The notes under the pieces: model-generated
Seen by the model: the letters and a program-made list of their open reading frames with translations, nothing else
What the model was told of the DNA's origin: nothing
Database searches by the model: none
Translations under genes and position numbers: made by a program
Origin: Variovorax sp. YR216
Lineage (GTDB): Bacteria; Pseudomonadota; Gammaproteobacteria; Burkholderiales; Burkholderiaceae_C
Assembly (NCBI RefSeq): GCF_900107745.1
Contig: NZ_FNRO01000003.1
Coordinates: forward strand, 248,001-312,000
DNA: 64,000 nucleotides
Direction: 5' to 3'
Shown here: positions 51,544 through 60,553 of the stretch, piece after piece
How positions within the stretch are numbered: the stretch's first letter is position 1
Layout of the letters: each line of letters starts with the position of its first letter

Positions 51544-53829
51544 TCAGGGCCGGTCCGGCTGGTCCTGGCCGGGTCGGCCCGCGCCGCGCTGCCGCGCTTC
51601 CTGCGCCTGGCGCATCGCCTGTTGCTGCTGCGCCTGCTGCTGTTGCTGGGCGCGCATGGCGGCCTGTTGTTGCTGTTGCTGCTGGAGTTGCTGCATCTGC
51701 TGCGCTTGCGCCTGAGCGGCGCGCTGCTGCATTTCCATCTGCTGCCGCTGGAGTTGCTGGGTCTCCTGCTGCTGGCGTTGCGCCTGCATGGCTTGTGCAG
51801 CGGCGCGTTGCTGCGCTTCCATCTGCTGGCGCCGCAACTGCATCTGCTGCGCTTGCTGAGCCTGCATGGCTTGAGCGGCTGCGCGCTGCGCCTCCTGTTG
51901 CTGGCGTTGGGCCTGCTGAAGCTGCTGCGCCTGTTGCGCCTGCGCGGCTGCCCGTTGCTGCGCTTCCTGCTGCTGGCGCTGGGCCTGCATGGCTTGCGCC
52001 GCGGCGCGCTCCTGGGTCTCTGCCTGCGCGCGCTGCGCTTGCTGGACCTGCTGCGTCTGTTGGGCTTGCACGGCTGCCCGTTGTTGTGCTGCCTGCTGCT
52101 GGCGCTGGGCTTGCATGGCTTGCGCGGCGGCGCGCTCCTGGGCCTCCGCCTGCGCGCGCTGCGCTTGCTGAACCTGCTGTGCCTGCTGGCCTTGCATGGC
52201 CTGTGCGGCCGCGCGTTGCTGCGCTTCCTGCTGCTGGCGTTGCGCCTGCAAGGCCTGCGCTGCGGCGCGTTGCTGGGCTTCCGCCTGCGCACCGGCGCGC
52301 TGCTGCGCTTCGAACTGCTGCCGCTGGGCTTGCTGCATTTGCTGCGTCTGCGCCTGCATGGCTTGCGCTGTGGCGCGCTGCTGCATCTCCGTCTGCTGTC
52401 GCTGAACCTGTTGCGTCTGCTGGATCTGCAACGCCTGCTGGAGCTGATGCTGTTGCGCCGCCTGGATCGCCGCTGGCGGTGGTGCCGCCGGCCGGCCGAA
52501 GCCGAAGCGGCCACTTGGAGCATGGTCGCTGCCACCGTGCAGTGGAATCGGCGCGCCCATGCCCACCGGTACGTTCACCAGCCGATCATGCGGAATCTGA
52601 ACGGCGTCGCGCCGTCCGACCGGGGCGCGCCCGAATGCATCCATCGGCACGATCGTCGTCGCGCCCGGCAACTGGCGGTTGGCGAACGCGACGTTCGCGG
52701 GCGGCAGGCGCGGGCCGAGCGCGGCGCGGTTGGCGGCGTCGACATAGCGCTGGCTCGCGCGATACCCCGGCCGCCAGGCTTCACCCGGCGCGAGCGGGAA
52801 CCAGCCGATACCCTGCCGGCCGCCGCTGATCGCGAGATTCGCGCCAGCGATGCCGCCACCGACGAATCCCACCAGCGCCGGCGCGTACACCGGCCGCGTA
52901 TGCGGACGGCCCGGCACCCAGCCCCAGCGCGGCCCGATGCGCGCCCAGCGGCCGTAGTGCATCGGTGCGAAGCCCCACGGCGCCGCGTCGATCCAGGTCC
53001 AGCCCCAGGGGGCGATCTCGACCCACTGGCCATACTGGTAGGGCGCCCAACCCGCATCCACGTTGCGCGGGTACCAGACCTGGCCATAGGTCGGGTCGCT
53101 CTGCCAGTCGCCGTAGGCGTCGAGCTGCTGGTAGCCAAGTACGTCGCGCGACACGTAGCGCGCGGAAGTTGATTGATCGTCGAGCCGATCCCGCTCCGCG
53201 ACCCAGCGATCGAAGTCGCTCGACCCGCGCGGCGGCGCGCCGGTGTCCTCGGCGAGGTTGCGGCCGGACACCGTCAGCTGCTGGTGTGCGTCCAGCTGTA
53301 TCGATTCGCCGTTCTCGCCGAACAGCATGACGCTGCCAGCCGCGACGGCCACGAGTGTCGTGCCGGCACCTGGATCGGTGTCGATGCGCAAGTCGCCAGG
53401 CCGGTCGATGACGGTCGCCAGGTTGGCAGTGCCGATTTCGATGCGCTGGCCGGCGAGTTCGTCTCGCACGCGCATCTGCACGTCGCCCTGCGTGGCGGTG
53501 ATCCGAAGTGTCTGGTCGTCGAGCTCGGACAGGGTGATGGCGGTCTGTTCATCGAGCCTAACCGCGGTCGAGCCGACGTAGATCTCGGCACGCGAGTTGC
53601 GGTCGGTCCACACCCGGTCGCCGGCAATGAGGGGGCGGTTCGGGTCGGCCTGGTACCAGTTGTCGTCGCCTGCAGGCGACACGCTCACTGTGCCTTGCTG
53701 GAAGTTGATCCGGCCCACGCGACCCGGCGGGTCCTGCTGCGCTGCGGCATTCAGGCCGACGAAGAGCATGAGGAGCCCCAGCAGCCAGCCGGCTGCGCTG
53801 CGTTTGGGGAGGAGACTGCGAGGATTCAT
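51544..53829 (-). CDS. FecR/DUF6600-domain exported protein with Gln/Ala-rich coiled-coil tail
   Basis: Encodes 761 residues. Signal peptide at 1-31; a FecR-like domain at about 40-190 (VSVSPAGDDNWYQADPNRPLIAGDRVWTD...); a DUF6600-type Trp/Tyr-rich repeat region at about 235-310 with YGDWQSDPTYGQVWYPRNV, YGQWVEIAPWGWTWIDAAPWGF and YGRWARIGPRWGWVPG; a linker; then residues 456-745 made almost only of Q, A, R, E and M. Within that tail a 41-46 residue unit repeats three times (527-572, 573-614, 615-655; DNA 51865-52251). The protein is exported; the tail should form a long helical rod. Function unknown. Confidence 0.85.
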   Translation of the reverse strand: MNPRSLLPKRSAAGWLLGLLMLFVGLNAAAQQDPPGRVGRINFQQGTVSVSPAGDDNWYQADPNRPLIAGDRVWTDRNSRAEIYVGSTAVRLDEQTAITLSELDDQTLRITATQGDVQMRVRDELAGQRIEIGTANLATVIDRPGDLRIDTDPGAGTTLVAVAAGSVMLFGENGESIQLDAHQQLTVSGRNLAEDTGAPPRGSSDFDRWVAERDRLDDQSTSARYVSRDVLGYQQLDAYGDWQSDPTYGQVWYPRNVDAGWAPYQYGQWVEIAPWGWTWIDAAPWGFAPMHYGRWARIGPRWGWVPGRPHTRPVYAPALVGFVGGGIAGANLAISGGRQGIGWFPLAPGEAWRPGYRASQRYVDAANRAALGPRLPPANVAFANRQLPGATTIVPMDAFGRAPVGRRDAVQIPHDRLVNVPVGMGAPIPLHGGSDHAPSGRFGFGRPAAPPPAAIQAAQQHQLQQALQIQQTQQVQRQQTEMQQRATAQAMQAQTQQMQQAQRQQFEAQQRAGAQAEAQQRAAAQALQAQRQQQEAQQRAAAQAMQGQQAQQVQQAQRAQAEAQERAAAQAMQAQRQQQAAQQRAAVQAQQTQQVQQAQRAQAETQERAAAQAMQAQRQQQEAQQRAAAQAQQAQQLQQAQRQQQEAQRAAAQAMQAQQAQQMQLRRQQMEAQQRAAAQAMQAQRQQQETQQLQRQQMEMQQRAAQAQAQQMQQLQQQQQQQAAMRAQQQQQAQQQQAMRQAQEARQRGAGRPGQDQPDRP
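51865..52251 (-). repeat. three in-frame tandem repeats (about 123-138 bp) in the coiled-coil tail
   Basis: Three units of 46, 42 and 41 codons each begin QAQRQQQ and end RAAAQAM. Length differences are whole codons, as expected from slippage or unequal crossover in coding DNA. The stretch is GC-rich and low in complexity. Confidence 0.75.
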
Positions 53830-53977
53830 GGTGACGCTCCCTTGGTATCTGGCTACTCAACGCGCCAGGGCTGCCCGGCGCTGTCGTCTGCACTGCAAAC
53901 CAAGATGAATATCTCGCGTAGGACGAAACCGTATGTAAGCCCGGCGCGCGCCTGCGCGTGGGCCGGCCCGCAGCGTT

Positions 53978-54940
53978 TCAGGCCGCGTCCGCGATGCGCG
54001 GGTGAGCCAGGAAGAAGCGCAGCATCTCGGCGCTCGCGTCGGGTCCTGCCGGATCGGTGAACGAGCCCTCCGGACTGCCGCCGGCCCATGCGTGGCCGCC
54101 GTCGTGCAGCAGCCAGTGCTCGACGGCCCCACGGCCGTGCGTGTCGGCGTAGGTGCGGCGTGTCACGCTGCGGCCGTTGAAGGACTGCGTGCGCGCTTCG
54201 CCGGCACGCGATTCGCCGCCATGCCCGGCGAGCGCGGCGGCGACCACGTGCTCGCCGTTGCGCGGATGGACGGTCTGATCAGCATCGCCATGGAACACGA
54301 TCGTCGGCATCCGGGGGCGCTCGCCCGTGCCGGCGCGTCCGGCCTTCATCGCCGCCAGCGCAGATGCGAGATCGCTCGCGGCGCCCGCGGGCACGCCGGA
54401 ATGGACGCCAACCGCGGCGAAGAGATCCGGGTACGCGCGCCCGAGGATGTCGGCCATTGCACCGCCGGCCGAAAGGCCCGCCACGTAGACGCGCGCCGGA
54501 TCGACGTCCTGCTCCGACATCACGAATCGCGTGAGCGCCGCGAGCAGCGCCGGCTCACCGCGATCGCGCTGCTGGTGCTGGGGCTTGAACCAGTTCCAGC
54601 AACGATGCGCATTGGCGTGCCGCGCCTGTGCCGGGTACAGCACGAGAAAGCCGTGCGCGTGCGCGAGCCGGTTCATCTTGGTGCCGGCGGCGAAGTCTTC
54701 CGGGTGCTGGTTGCAACCATGCAGCATCAGCACGAGGGGGCGCCGCCGGCCCGTGTTCTTGCGTGGCGCGAAAAGCTTGTAGGCGATGGACCGGTGCTGG
54801 TGGGCAAAGAGGCCGTCGGCCCATTCGTCGGCTGCCGGTTCACGCGCGGCATCCGGCGCCCGCGACAGGCCCACGCCACGCAGGGCGCGTTCAACAAGGC
54901 GGCGCGCGGTGCGCGCCAGTCGATCGAGAAACGAATTCAC
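53978..54940 (-). CDS. PHB depolymerase family esterase
   Basis: Encodes 320 residues of the Esterase_phd/LpqC type. RRPLVLMLHGCNQHPEDFAAGTKMNRLAHAHGFLVLYPAQ, the nucleophile motif GLSAGG with Ser157, Asp in FHGDADQTVHPRNGEH and His in LHDGGHAWAGGSPEGSFTDPAGPDAS make a full alpha/beta-hydrolase triad. No signal peptide is evident; the N-terminus is amphipathic and basic, so secretion is doubtful and an intracellular esterase is more likely. The spacer 53830-53977 shows no further gene. Confidence 0.9.
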   Translation of the reverse strand: MNSFLDRLARTARRLVERALRGVGLSRAPDAAREPAADEWADGLFAHQHRSIAYKLFAPRKNTGRRRPLVLMLHGCNQHPEDFAAGTKMNRLAHAHGFLVLYPAQARHANAHRCWNWFKPQHQQRDRGEPALLAALTRFVMSEQDVDPARVYVAGLSAGGAMADILGRAYPDLFAAVGVHSGVPAGAASDLASALAAMKAGRAGTGERPRMPTIVFHGDADQTVHPRNGEHVVAAALAGHGGESRAGEARTQSFNGRSVTRRTYADTHGRGAVEHWLLHDGGHAWAGGSPEGSFTDPAGPDASAEMLRFFLAHPRIADAA

Positions 54941-55105
54941 CGTCCCATGCTAGCGGGATTGCATTGCACGATCAGGACGTGCGGACCTCGTGTTCTCGTA
55001 GGCGAACATTTGTGGCAAGAGGGGTCTTCGCGAACCGGAGAGAATTTCGGCCGAGCGACGGTGGTCGCGCCAATACCAACCCGAGGACCAAAGGAACCCA
55101 TCAAG

Positions 55106-55567
55106 ATGACCAAGCCGGAATCGAATTCGCCATCGGCCACTGAACCCGCCGCAGGGCGATTCGGCGTGAGGCCCGCAGCAGGCTATGCCGGCGACGTGAC
55201 GCCCGAGCAGGCCGCGCAGTGGATCACGAGTGGCGAGGGCGTGCTCGTCGATGTGCGCACCGACGCGGAGCGCGAGTGGGTCGGCTATGTGCCCGGCGCC
55301 GTCGGCCTGGCGTGGAAGCAGTGGCCGGGCATGGCGCTCAACGGCAGCTTCGATGAAGGCGTGCGCGCTTCGGTGCCGGCGGGCAAGAAGGCGCTCATGC
55401 TGTGCCGCAGCGGCGTTCGTTCGATCGCCGCGGCCAGGCGCGCGACTGAACTCGGCATCGAGGCCTACAACATCCTCGAAGGCTTCGAGGGCGATGCCGA
55501 CGAGCAGGGCCACCGCGGCCGCAAGGGCGGCTGGCGCCTTCGCGGCCTGCCCTGGAAGCAGAACTAG
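55106..55567 (+). CDS. rhodanese-like sulfurtransferase domain protein
   Basis: Encodes 153 residues, a single rhodanese domain. TPEQAAQWITSGEGVLVDVRTDAEREWVGYVPGAVGLAWKQWPGM is followed by the active-site loop LMLCRSGVRS with Cys100, and a C-terminal LEGFEGDADEQGHRGRKGGWRLRGLPWKQ. AAAGGAACCC precedes the ATG at 55106. It may transfer sulfane sulfur to cyanide or thiols in the cytoplasm. It converges with the Kbp-like gene with a 4 bp overlap. Confidence 0.92.
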   Translation: MTKPESNSPSATEPAAGRFGVRPAAGYAGDVTPEQAAQWITSGEGVLVDVRTDAEREWVGYVPGAVGLAWKQWPGMALNGSFDEGVRASVPAGKKALMLCRSGVRSIAAARRATELGIEAYNILEGFEGDADEQGHRGRKGGWRLRGLPWKQN

Positions 55568-56031
55568 AGCTTCGGGATACGGAGCTTCTGGCCCGGGTAG
55601 ATCTTGTCCGGGTGCGTGAGCATGGGCTTGTTGGCCTCGAAGATCGCGTTGTACTTGTTGGCGTCGCCGTAGTACTTCTTCGAGATGGCCGAGAGCGTGT
55701 CGCCCCTCACCACGTCGTGGTATTGCGCCGGCTCCGCGGCTGGCGCGACGAGCTTGTTGTCGACCTGCGTCACATTCGCCACGTTGCCCGCGGCGAGCGA
55801 TGCCTTCTCGCTCGCTTCCTGCGAAGGCGCATTGCCCGACAGCGTCACCACGCCGTTCGCGGCCGCGTAGGTCACCTCGAGGCTCGTGAGCCCGAGGTTC
55901 TGCGTCTCGATGTAGGTCTTGATCGCCGCTGCAGCGGCCTGCTCCGCATCCGGCGTCGGGGTGGCCGCCTGTGCCGATGAACCGCCGAACAGCTTTTCTC
56001 CTGCTTCCTTGATGAAACTCAGCAAACCCAT
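55564..56031 (-). CDS. BON-LysM domain protein (Kbp/YgaU-like)
   Basis: Encodes 155 residues, the size of E. coli Kbp (149). A BON domain occupies about residues 25-90 (AAAAIKTYIETQNLGLTSLEVTYAAANGVVTLSGNAPSQ) and a LysM domain about 103-153 (YHDVVRGDTLSAISKKYYGDANKYNAIFEANKPMLTHPDKIYPGQKLRIP). In E. coli Kbp binds potassium and responds to osmotic stress. No signal peptide is seen, as in Kbp. The same order of domains and size support the assignment. Confidence 0.88.
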   Translation of the reverse strand: MGLLSFIKEAGEKLFGGSSAQAATPTPDAEQAAAAAIKTYIETQNLGLTSLEVTYAAANGVVTLSGNAPSQEASEKASLAAGNVANVTQVDNKLVAPAAEPAQYHDVVRGDTLSAISKKYYGDANKYNAIFEANKPMLTHPDKIYPGQKLRIPKL

Positions 56032-56148
56032 GGTGCTCTCCTTCGGTTGCAGTGGTGAAAGACGGGCACTTTAACGGCGGCGGATGGCGGCGCGACGTAG
56101 GCCGCCGCCGTATGTGCAAGCGGCCGTAAACCCGACTCGCAGGCAATA

Positions 56149-56931
56149 ATGCCGCGCATGGCATTCCTCGCGATCGACATCGGCAACACCCGTCTCAAGT
56201 GGTCACTCTATGACGCGGCGCGACCCGGCGCTGCTCTGCTGGCCCATGGTGCGGAGTTCCTCGACCACATCGAGCGCCTGGCCGAAGGGCCGTGGGCGGA
56301 CCTCGAAGCACCCGCGTCGATGCTCGGCTGCGTGGTCGCCGGCGACGCGGTGCGACGACGCGCCGAAGAGCAGCTGGTCGAGCGCTTCGACTGTTCGCCG
56401 CGCTGGGTGGTGTCGAGTGCGGCGGAAGCCGGCATCGTCAACGGCTACGACCATCCGACGCGCCTGGGCGCCGACCGTTGGGTGGCGATGATCGGCGCGC
56501 GACATCGCATGCTTTCGCAAGGTCCGGTGCGGCCGATGGTGGTGGTGATGATCGGCACCGCGGTGACGGTCGAAGCGGTCGACGCGAACGGAAGGTTCCT
56601 CGGCGGCCTGATCCTTCCCGGCCACGGGATCATGCTGCGCGCGCTCGAATCCGGCACCGCGGGCCTGCATGTGCCGACCGGCGAGGTGCGCGAGTTTCCG
56701 ACGAACACGAGCGATGCGCTCACCAGCGGCGGCACCTATGCGATCGCCGGCGCGGTGGATCGCATGGTCCAGCACGTCCGCGCGCATTGCCACGCGGAGC
56801 CAGCCTGTTACATGACCGGCGGCGCGGGATGGAAGATGGCACCGAGCATGAACGGCGACTTCGAGCTGGTCGACAGCCTCATCATGGATGGGCTGCTCGT
56901 GATCGCTGAAGAGCGAATGCTCCCAGGCTGA
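56149..56931 (+). CDS. coaX: type III pantothenate kinase
   Basis: Encodes 260 residues (257 from the second ATG at 56158). CoaX motifs: [17 protein letters not shown] (phosphate-binding), [47 protein letters not shown] and [20 protein letters not shown]. It phosphorylates pantothenate as the first step of CoA synthesis. AGG precedes the first ATG with short spacing, so either start is possible. It is near the start of a plus-strand segment and converges with the M14-like peptidase gene. Confidence 0.94.
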   Translation: MPRMAFLAIDIGNTRLKWSLYDAARPGAALLAHGAEFLDHIERLAEGPWADLEAPASMLGCVVAGDAVRRRAEEQLVERFDCSPRWVVSSAAEAGIVNGYDHPTRLGADRWVAMIGARHRMLSQGPVRPMVVVMIGTAVTVEAVDANGRFLGGLILPGHGIMLRALESGTAGLHVPTGEVREFPTNTSDALTSGGTYAIAGAVDRMVQHVRAHCHAEPACYMTGGAGWKMAPSMNGDFELVDSLIMDGLLVIAEERMLPG

Positions 56932-56935
56932 GCGC

Positions 56936-58036
56936 TCAAGCCCCTGCGCACAACCCGTCCACGGCCTGGAACATCGCCTGCCGGGCCTGGCTGACGATCT
57001 GGCCGCGCCACGCATCGGTGTCGGTGTAGAAGGCGTCGAGCATCGCGGCGCGGATCGAGGTCGCGAGGTTCTCCGGCGCATCCGGATGGTTGTGCAGCCA
57101 GTGGTCGCCGCGCAGCGCGGCCATCACTTCGAGGAGCGGCTGCGTACCGTATTCGAGCGCCATGCCGGTGTATTCGGCCTTCGGGCACTCTTCGTAGATC
57201 GCGCTCCAGTTGAGCCCGGTGAGGAAGGCGGAGGCCGACGAGCCGTCGTAGATCGAGGTCACCCGCGTGCCCGGCGAACCCCACCATGCATCGGCGCGCG
57301 CGAAGGCCTGCTTGTCATCCCGGCACGCAAAGATGCGTTCGCCGACGCCGTTGGGCCCGAGTCCGGTGTGGATGTCGATCCACGCGAGCCTGCGTGCACG
57401 CTGTCCGTGCGTGCGCAGCACGTCGCGGAATGTCTTGTTGCTCCACGTCGGCGCATGGCCGCCGAAGAACAGGCCGTCCTCGAACTGGTATTGCCCGCGC
57501 GTGACTGCCGCCTGGTAGGCCGGGGCGCCGTGTTGCCCGATCCACGCCGCGATCGCCGCGTTGTTCTCATCGGTCGGGGGCCATGCGTCGGGCAGCAGCA
57601 GCGGATGCAGGCTCGCATAGGCTTCGTTCACCGGCAGGGGCTGCTCGAAATCGAAGAAGTTGCGGTTGAGGTCGACGTTCTCGTTGGTCACCCGCCGTCC
57701 GTGCGAAAAGCCGTGCGGGTTGAGCGCATGCACGTAGAGCACCGCCACGCCCTGCGCGCGCGCCTTCTCGCGCCATTCGTCGTCGTGCAGCGCGAAGACC
57801 TGCACGCCGCTGCCGCAATGGCCCTCGACGCCGTGGCAGCCGCTGGTGACGAGCAACATGCGCTCGGCATTCGGATTGCCGTCGAGTGCCACGTCCATCG
57901 CGAGTTCCTCGCCGTCGCGGCCCTTCAGCGGATGCACATGCGATCGCACCGCGAGCCCCGCGCTCGCGCAGGCCTGCAGGAACTTCTGCCGCGCGAGAAA
58001 GTACCGCGAAGAGAAGGCTTCTCCGATGCCGATCAT
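56936..58036 (-). CDS. M14-like metallopeptidase, DUF2817 family
   Basis: Encodes 366 residues. LLVTSGCHGVEGHCGSG contains the HxxE zinc motif, then VLYVHALNPHGFSHGRRVTNENVDLNRNFFDF and DIHTGLGPNGVGERIFA (second zinc His) and MALEYGTQPLLEVMAAL (catalytic Glu), the DUF2817 pattern related to succinylglutamate desuccinylase and carboxypeptidases. Start at 58036 overlaps the upstream M20 gene stop by 4 bp, so the two are co-translated. It probably removes an amino acid or acyl group from a small amide or peptide; substrate unknown. Confidence 0.85.
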   Translation of the reverse strand: MIGIGEAFSSRYFLARQKFLQACASAGLAVRSHVHPLKGRDGEELAMDVALDGNPNAERMLLVTSGCHGVEGHCGSGVQVFALHDDEWREKARAQGVAVLYVHALNPHGFSHGRRVTNENVDLNRNFFDFEQPLPVNEAYASLHPLLLPDAWPPTDENNAAIAAWIGQHGAPAYQAAVTRGQYQFEDGLFFGGHAPTWSNKTFRDVLRTHGQRARRLAWIDIHTGLGPNGVGERIFACRDDKQAFARADAWWGSPGTRVTSIYDGSSASAFLTGLNWSAIYEECPKAEYTGMALEYGTQPLLEVMAALRGDHWLHNHPDAPENLATSIRAAMLDAFYTDTDAWRGQIVSQARQAMFQAVDGLCAGA

Positions 58037-59247
58037 GCTGCCGTCCCTCCCGATGCCTTGGGTGTGTTGAGGAACTGCTCCGCCAGCTGAACCCACATCG
58101 TCGCGCCGAGCGGGATGAGGTTGTCGTTGAAGTCGTAGCTCGCGTTGTGCAAGGTGCAGGGGCCGGCGCCGTGGTGCATGTCGCGGTGCATGCCGTCGCC
58201 GTTGCCGATGAAGGCGTAGGCGCCGGGCTTGGCCTGCAGCATGAAAGAGAAGTCCTCGGCGGTCATCGCGGGTTCCTGCACCAGCACGTTCTCGGCGCCG
58301 ACGATGCCGGACATCACGCGCCGCGCGAAGTCGGCCTCGGCCGGTGTGTTGATCGTGGGCGGATAGGTGCGGACGAACTCGAAATCCACCTGCGCGCCGT
58401 GCGCCGCGCAGATGTTCTCCGCGATCTGCTTCATGCGCGATTCGATGAGGTCCAGCACCTCGATCGTGAAGGTGCGCACCGTGCCGCGGAGCTCCGCATC
58501 GTTCGGCGTCACGGTCGGTGCTTCGCCCGCATGGAACATCGTCACCGAGATCACGCCCGCGTCCACCGGCTTCATGTTGCGCGTGAGGATGGTCTGGAAA
58601 GCCTGCACCATCTCGCAGGCGATCGGCACCGGGTCGATGCTGGTGTGCGGCAGCGCAGCATGGCCGCCCTTGCCGCGCACGACGATGTGGAACTGGTTGC
58701 TCGATGCCATCACCGGACCGGGGCTCACCGCGAACTGGCCAGCCTTCATGCCGGGCCAGTTGTGCATGCCGAAGACGGCCTCCATGGGGAACTGCTCGAA
58801 CAGCCCCTCCTTGATCATCTCGCGCGCGCCGCCGCCGCCTTCCTCGGCGGGCTGGAAGATCAGGTAGACCGTGCCGTCGAAGTTGCGGTGCTTCGCCAGA
58901 TGCTGCGCCGCGGCGAGCAGCATCGTGGTGTGGCCGTCGTGGCCGCAGGCGTGCATCTTCCCGTGGTGCTTGCTTGCATGCGCGAAGGTGTTGAGCTCGG
59001 TGACGGGCAGCGCATCCATGTCGGCGCGCAGGCCGACCGCCCTGTCGCTGGTGCCGTTTCTCACGATGCCGACGACCCCCGTGGTGCCGAGCCCGCGATG
59101 AATGGGGATGCCCCACTCGGTCAGCTTGGCCGCGACCACGTCGGCGGTGCGGACTTCCTGGAAGCAGAGTTCGGGGTGGGCATGCAGATCGCGCCGCACC
59201 GCGGCCATGCCGGGCGCCTGCGCGACGAGGGAGTCGAGGAGTTTCAT
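58033..59247 (-). CDS. M20-family amidohydrolase (hippurate hydrolase/aminoacylase-like)
   Basis: Encodes 404 residues. Metal-binding motifs are HACGHDGHTTMLLAAAQHLA, the Glu-Glu of FQPAEEGGGGAREMI and GMHNWPG, with HIVVRGKGGHAALPHTSIDPV in the lid domain and ETHR-like ending at the DAEDFSF-like MTAEDFSFML. It belongs to the hippuricase/IAA-amino acid hydrolase branch of M20, removing N-acyl groups from amino acids. It is divergent from the ArgE-like gene (84 bp between starts) and overlaps the M14-like gene. Confidence 0.92.
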   Translation of the reverse strand: MKLLDSLVAQAPGMAAVRRDLHAHPELCFQEVRTADVVAAKLTEWGIPIHRGLGTTGVVGIVRNGTSDRAVGLRADMDALPVTELNTFAHASKHHGKMHACGHDGHTTMLLAAAQHLAKHRNFDGTVYLIFQPAEEGGGGAREMIKEGLFEQFPMEAVFGMHNWPGMKAGQFAVSPGPVMASSNQFHIVVRGKGGHAALPHTSIDPVPIACEMVQAFQTILTRNMKPVDAGVISVTMFHAGEAPTVTPNDAELRGTVRTFTIEVLDLIESRMKQIAENICAAHGAQVDFEFVRTYPPTINTPAEADFARRVMSGIVGAENVLVQEPAMTAEDFSFMLQAKPGAYAFIGNGDGMHRDMHHGAGPCTLHNASYDFNDNLIPLGATMWVQLAEQFLNTPKASGGTAA

Positions 59248-59331
59248 GGTTGGGAGTCTAGGCTTTGCCGTGAACGCCCGCAAAGATCGTGCCCTGCCAG
59301 ACATTGCGGGACTTTCCCGGACAATGCCCCT

Positions 59332-60540
59332 ATGTCGCATGTGCTTTCCACCCGTAGCCTCGAACTCGCGCAGACGCTCGTGCGCATGAACACCGTGAGC
59401 TCCAGGAGCAACCTGGAACTCATCGATTTCGTGCGCGATCACCTCGCGGGCCTGGGCATCCGCAGCCGGCTGACCTACAACGCCGACAAGACCAAGGCCA
59501 ATCTCTTCGCCACGCTGGGCGCGGGCAAGAAGGCGGGCGTGATCCTCTCGGGCCACACCGACACGGTGCCGTGGGACGGCCAGGCGTGGAGCGTGGACCC
59601 GCTTGCGGCCATCGTGCAGAACTGGCCGCAGACCGATGAGAACGCCGAGCGCGTCATTGATGAGCCACGGCTCTACGGGCGCGGGTCGGCCGACATGAAG
59701 AGCTTCATCGCGGTCGCGCTCGCCAATGCCGAGCGCTTCATCGAAAGCGACTCGCCCTTCGCGGTGCACTTCGCCTTCAGCTACGACGAGGAAGTCGGCT
59801 GCTTCGGCGTGCGGGAGCTAATCGCCGACATGAGGGACCAGGGCATCAAGCCGCTGGCCTGCATCGTCGGCGAGCCGACCATGATGGTCCCGGCGATCGC
59901 GCACAAGGGCGTGTATCGCTTCAAGTGCTGCGTGCGCGGCAAGGAGGCGCATTCCTCGCTCACGCCGCAGTCGGTCAATGCGATCGAGATGGCGGCTCGC
60001 GTGGTCGGCAAGCTGCGCGACATGGCCGACGGCTTCGAGCGCGACGAGCCGCGCTACGAGGGCTTCGACGTGCCCTTCAGCACCGCGAGCGTGGGCCAGT
60101 TCCACGGCGGCATTGCGGACAACGTGGTGCCGCGCGATGCCGAGTTTCGCTACGAATTCCGCAACCTGCCGACGAGCGATGTCGCGAAGATGCAGAAGGA
60201 GGTCGTTGCCTACGCCCAGCGCGCCGAGGTGGCGATGAAGAAGGTCGCGCCGGATGCGGGCTTCCGCTTCGAGCCGATCTGCGAAGTGCCGAGCTTCCTG
60301 GGCTCGGCCCATGACGCGGTCACGCGCCTCGCGCAGCGGCTGGCCGGCGAGCCGCGCACCACGCTGGTCGGTTTCGGTACCGAGGCGGGCATCTTCAAGA
60401 ACGCGGGCATCCCGACCGTGGTCTGCGGTCCCGGCAGCATCACGCAGGCGCACCAGCCGGACGAGTTCGTGACGCTCGAACAACTCGCGCGCTGCGAGGA
60501 CTTCCTGCGCGGCCTGGCCGCCACGAAGGAGATCCGCTGA
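59332..60540 (+). CDS. argE: acetylornithine deacetylase (M20 family)
   Basis: Encodes 402 residues, ArgE size. Metal ligands: His75 and Asp77 in SGHTDTVPWDG, Asp121 in RGSADMKSF, Glu153/Glu154 in YDEEVGCFG, and His near PGSITQAHQPDEFV. The dimerisation lid is around KGVYRFKCCVRGKEAHSSL. ArgE deacetylates N-acetylornithine in arginine synthesis, though M20 deacetylases of similar sequence can act on other acyl-amino acids. ATG at 59332 is the first in frame after the spacer. DUF445 gene follows after 13 bp. Confidence 0.9.
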   Translation: MSHVLSTRSLELAQTLVRMNTVSSRSNLELIDFVRDHLAGLGIRSRLTYNADKTKANLFATLGAGKKAGVILSGHTDTVPWDGQAWSVDPLAAIVQNWPQTDENAERVIDEPRLYGRGSADMKSFIAVALANAERFIESDSPFAVHFAFSYDEEVGCFGVRELIADMRDQGIKPLACIVGEPTMMVPAIAHKGVYRFKCCVRGKEAHSSLTPQSVNAIEMAARVVGKLRDMADGFERDEPRYEGFDVPFSTASVGQFHGGIADNVVPRDAEFRYEFRNLPTSDVAKMQKEVVAYAQRAEVAMKKVAPDAGFRFEPICEVPSFLGSAHDAVTRLAQRLAGEPRTTLVGFGTEAGIFKNAGIPTVVCGPGSITQAHQPDEFVTLEQLARCEDFLRGLAATKEIR

Positions 60541-60553
60541 GCCCTTTGGCGCC

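Noticed and set aside
51865..52251. CRISPR-like tandem repeats
   Set aside because: The repeats are in-frame coding units of one protein with no unique spacers of fixed length.
51421..53172. Long Leu-rich open frame on the plus strand
   Set aside because: It is the antisense of the Gln-rich coiled-coil tail (CAG/CTG codon reversal gives Leu runs) and has no start signal or family resemblance.
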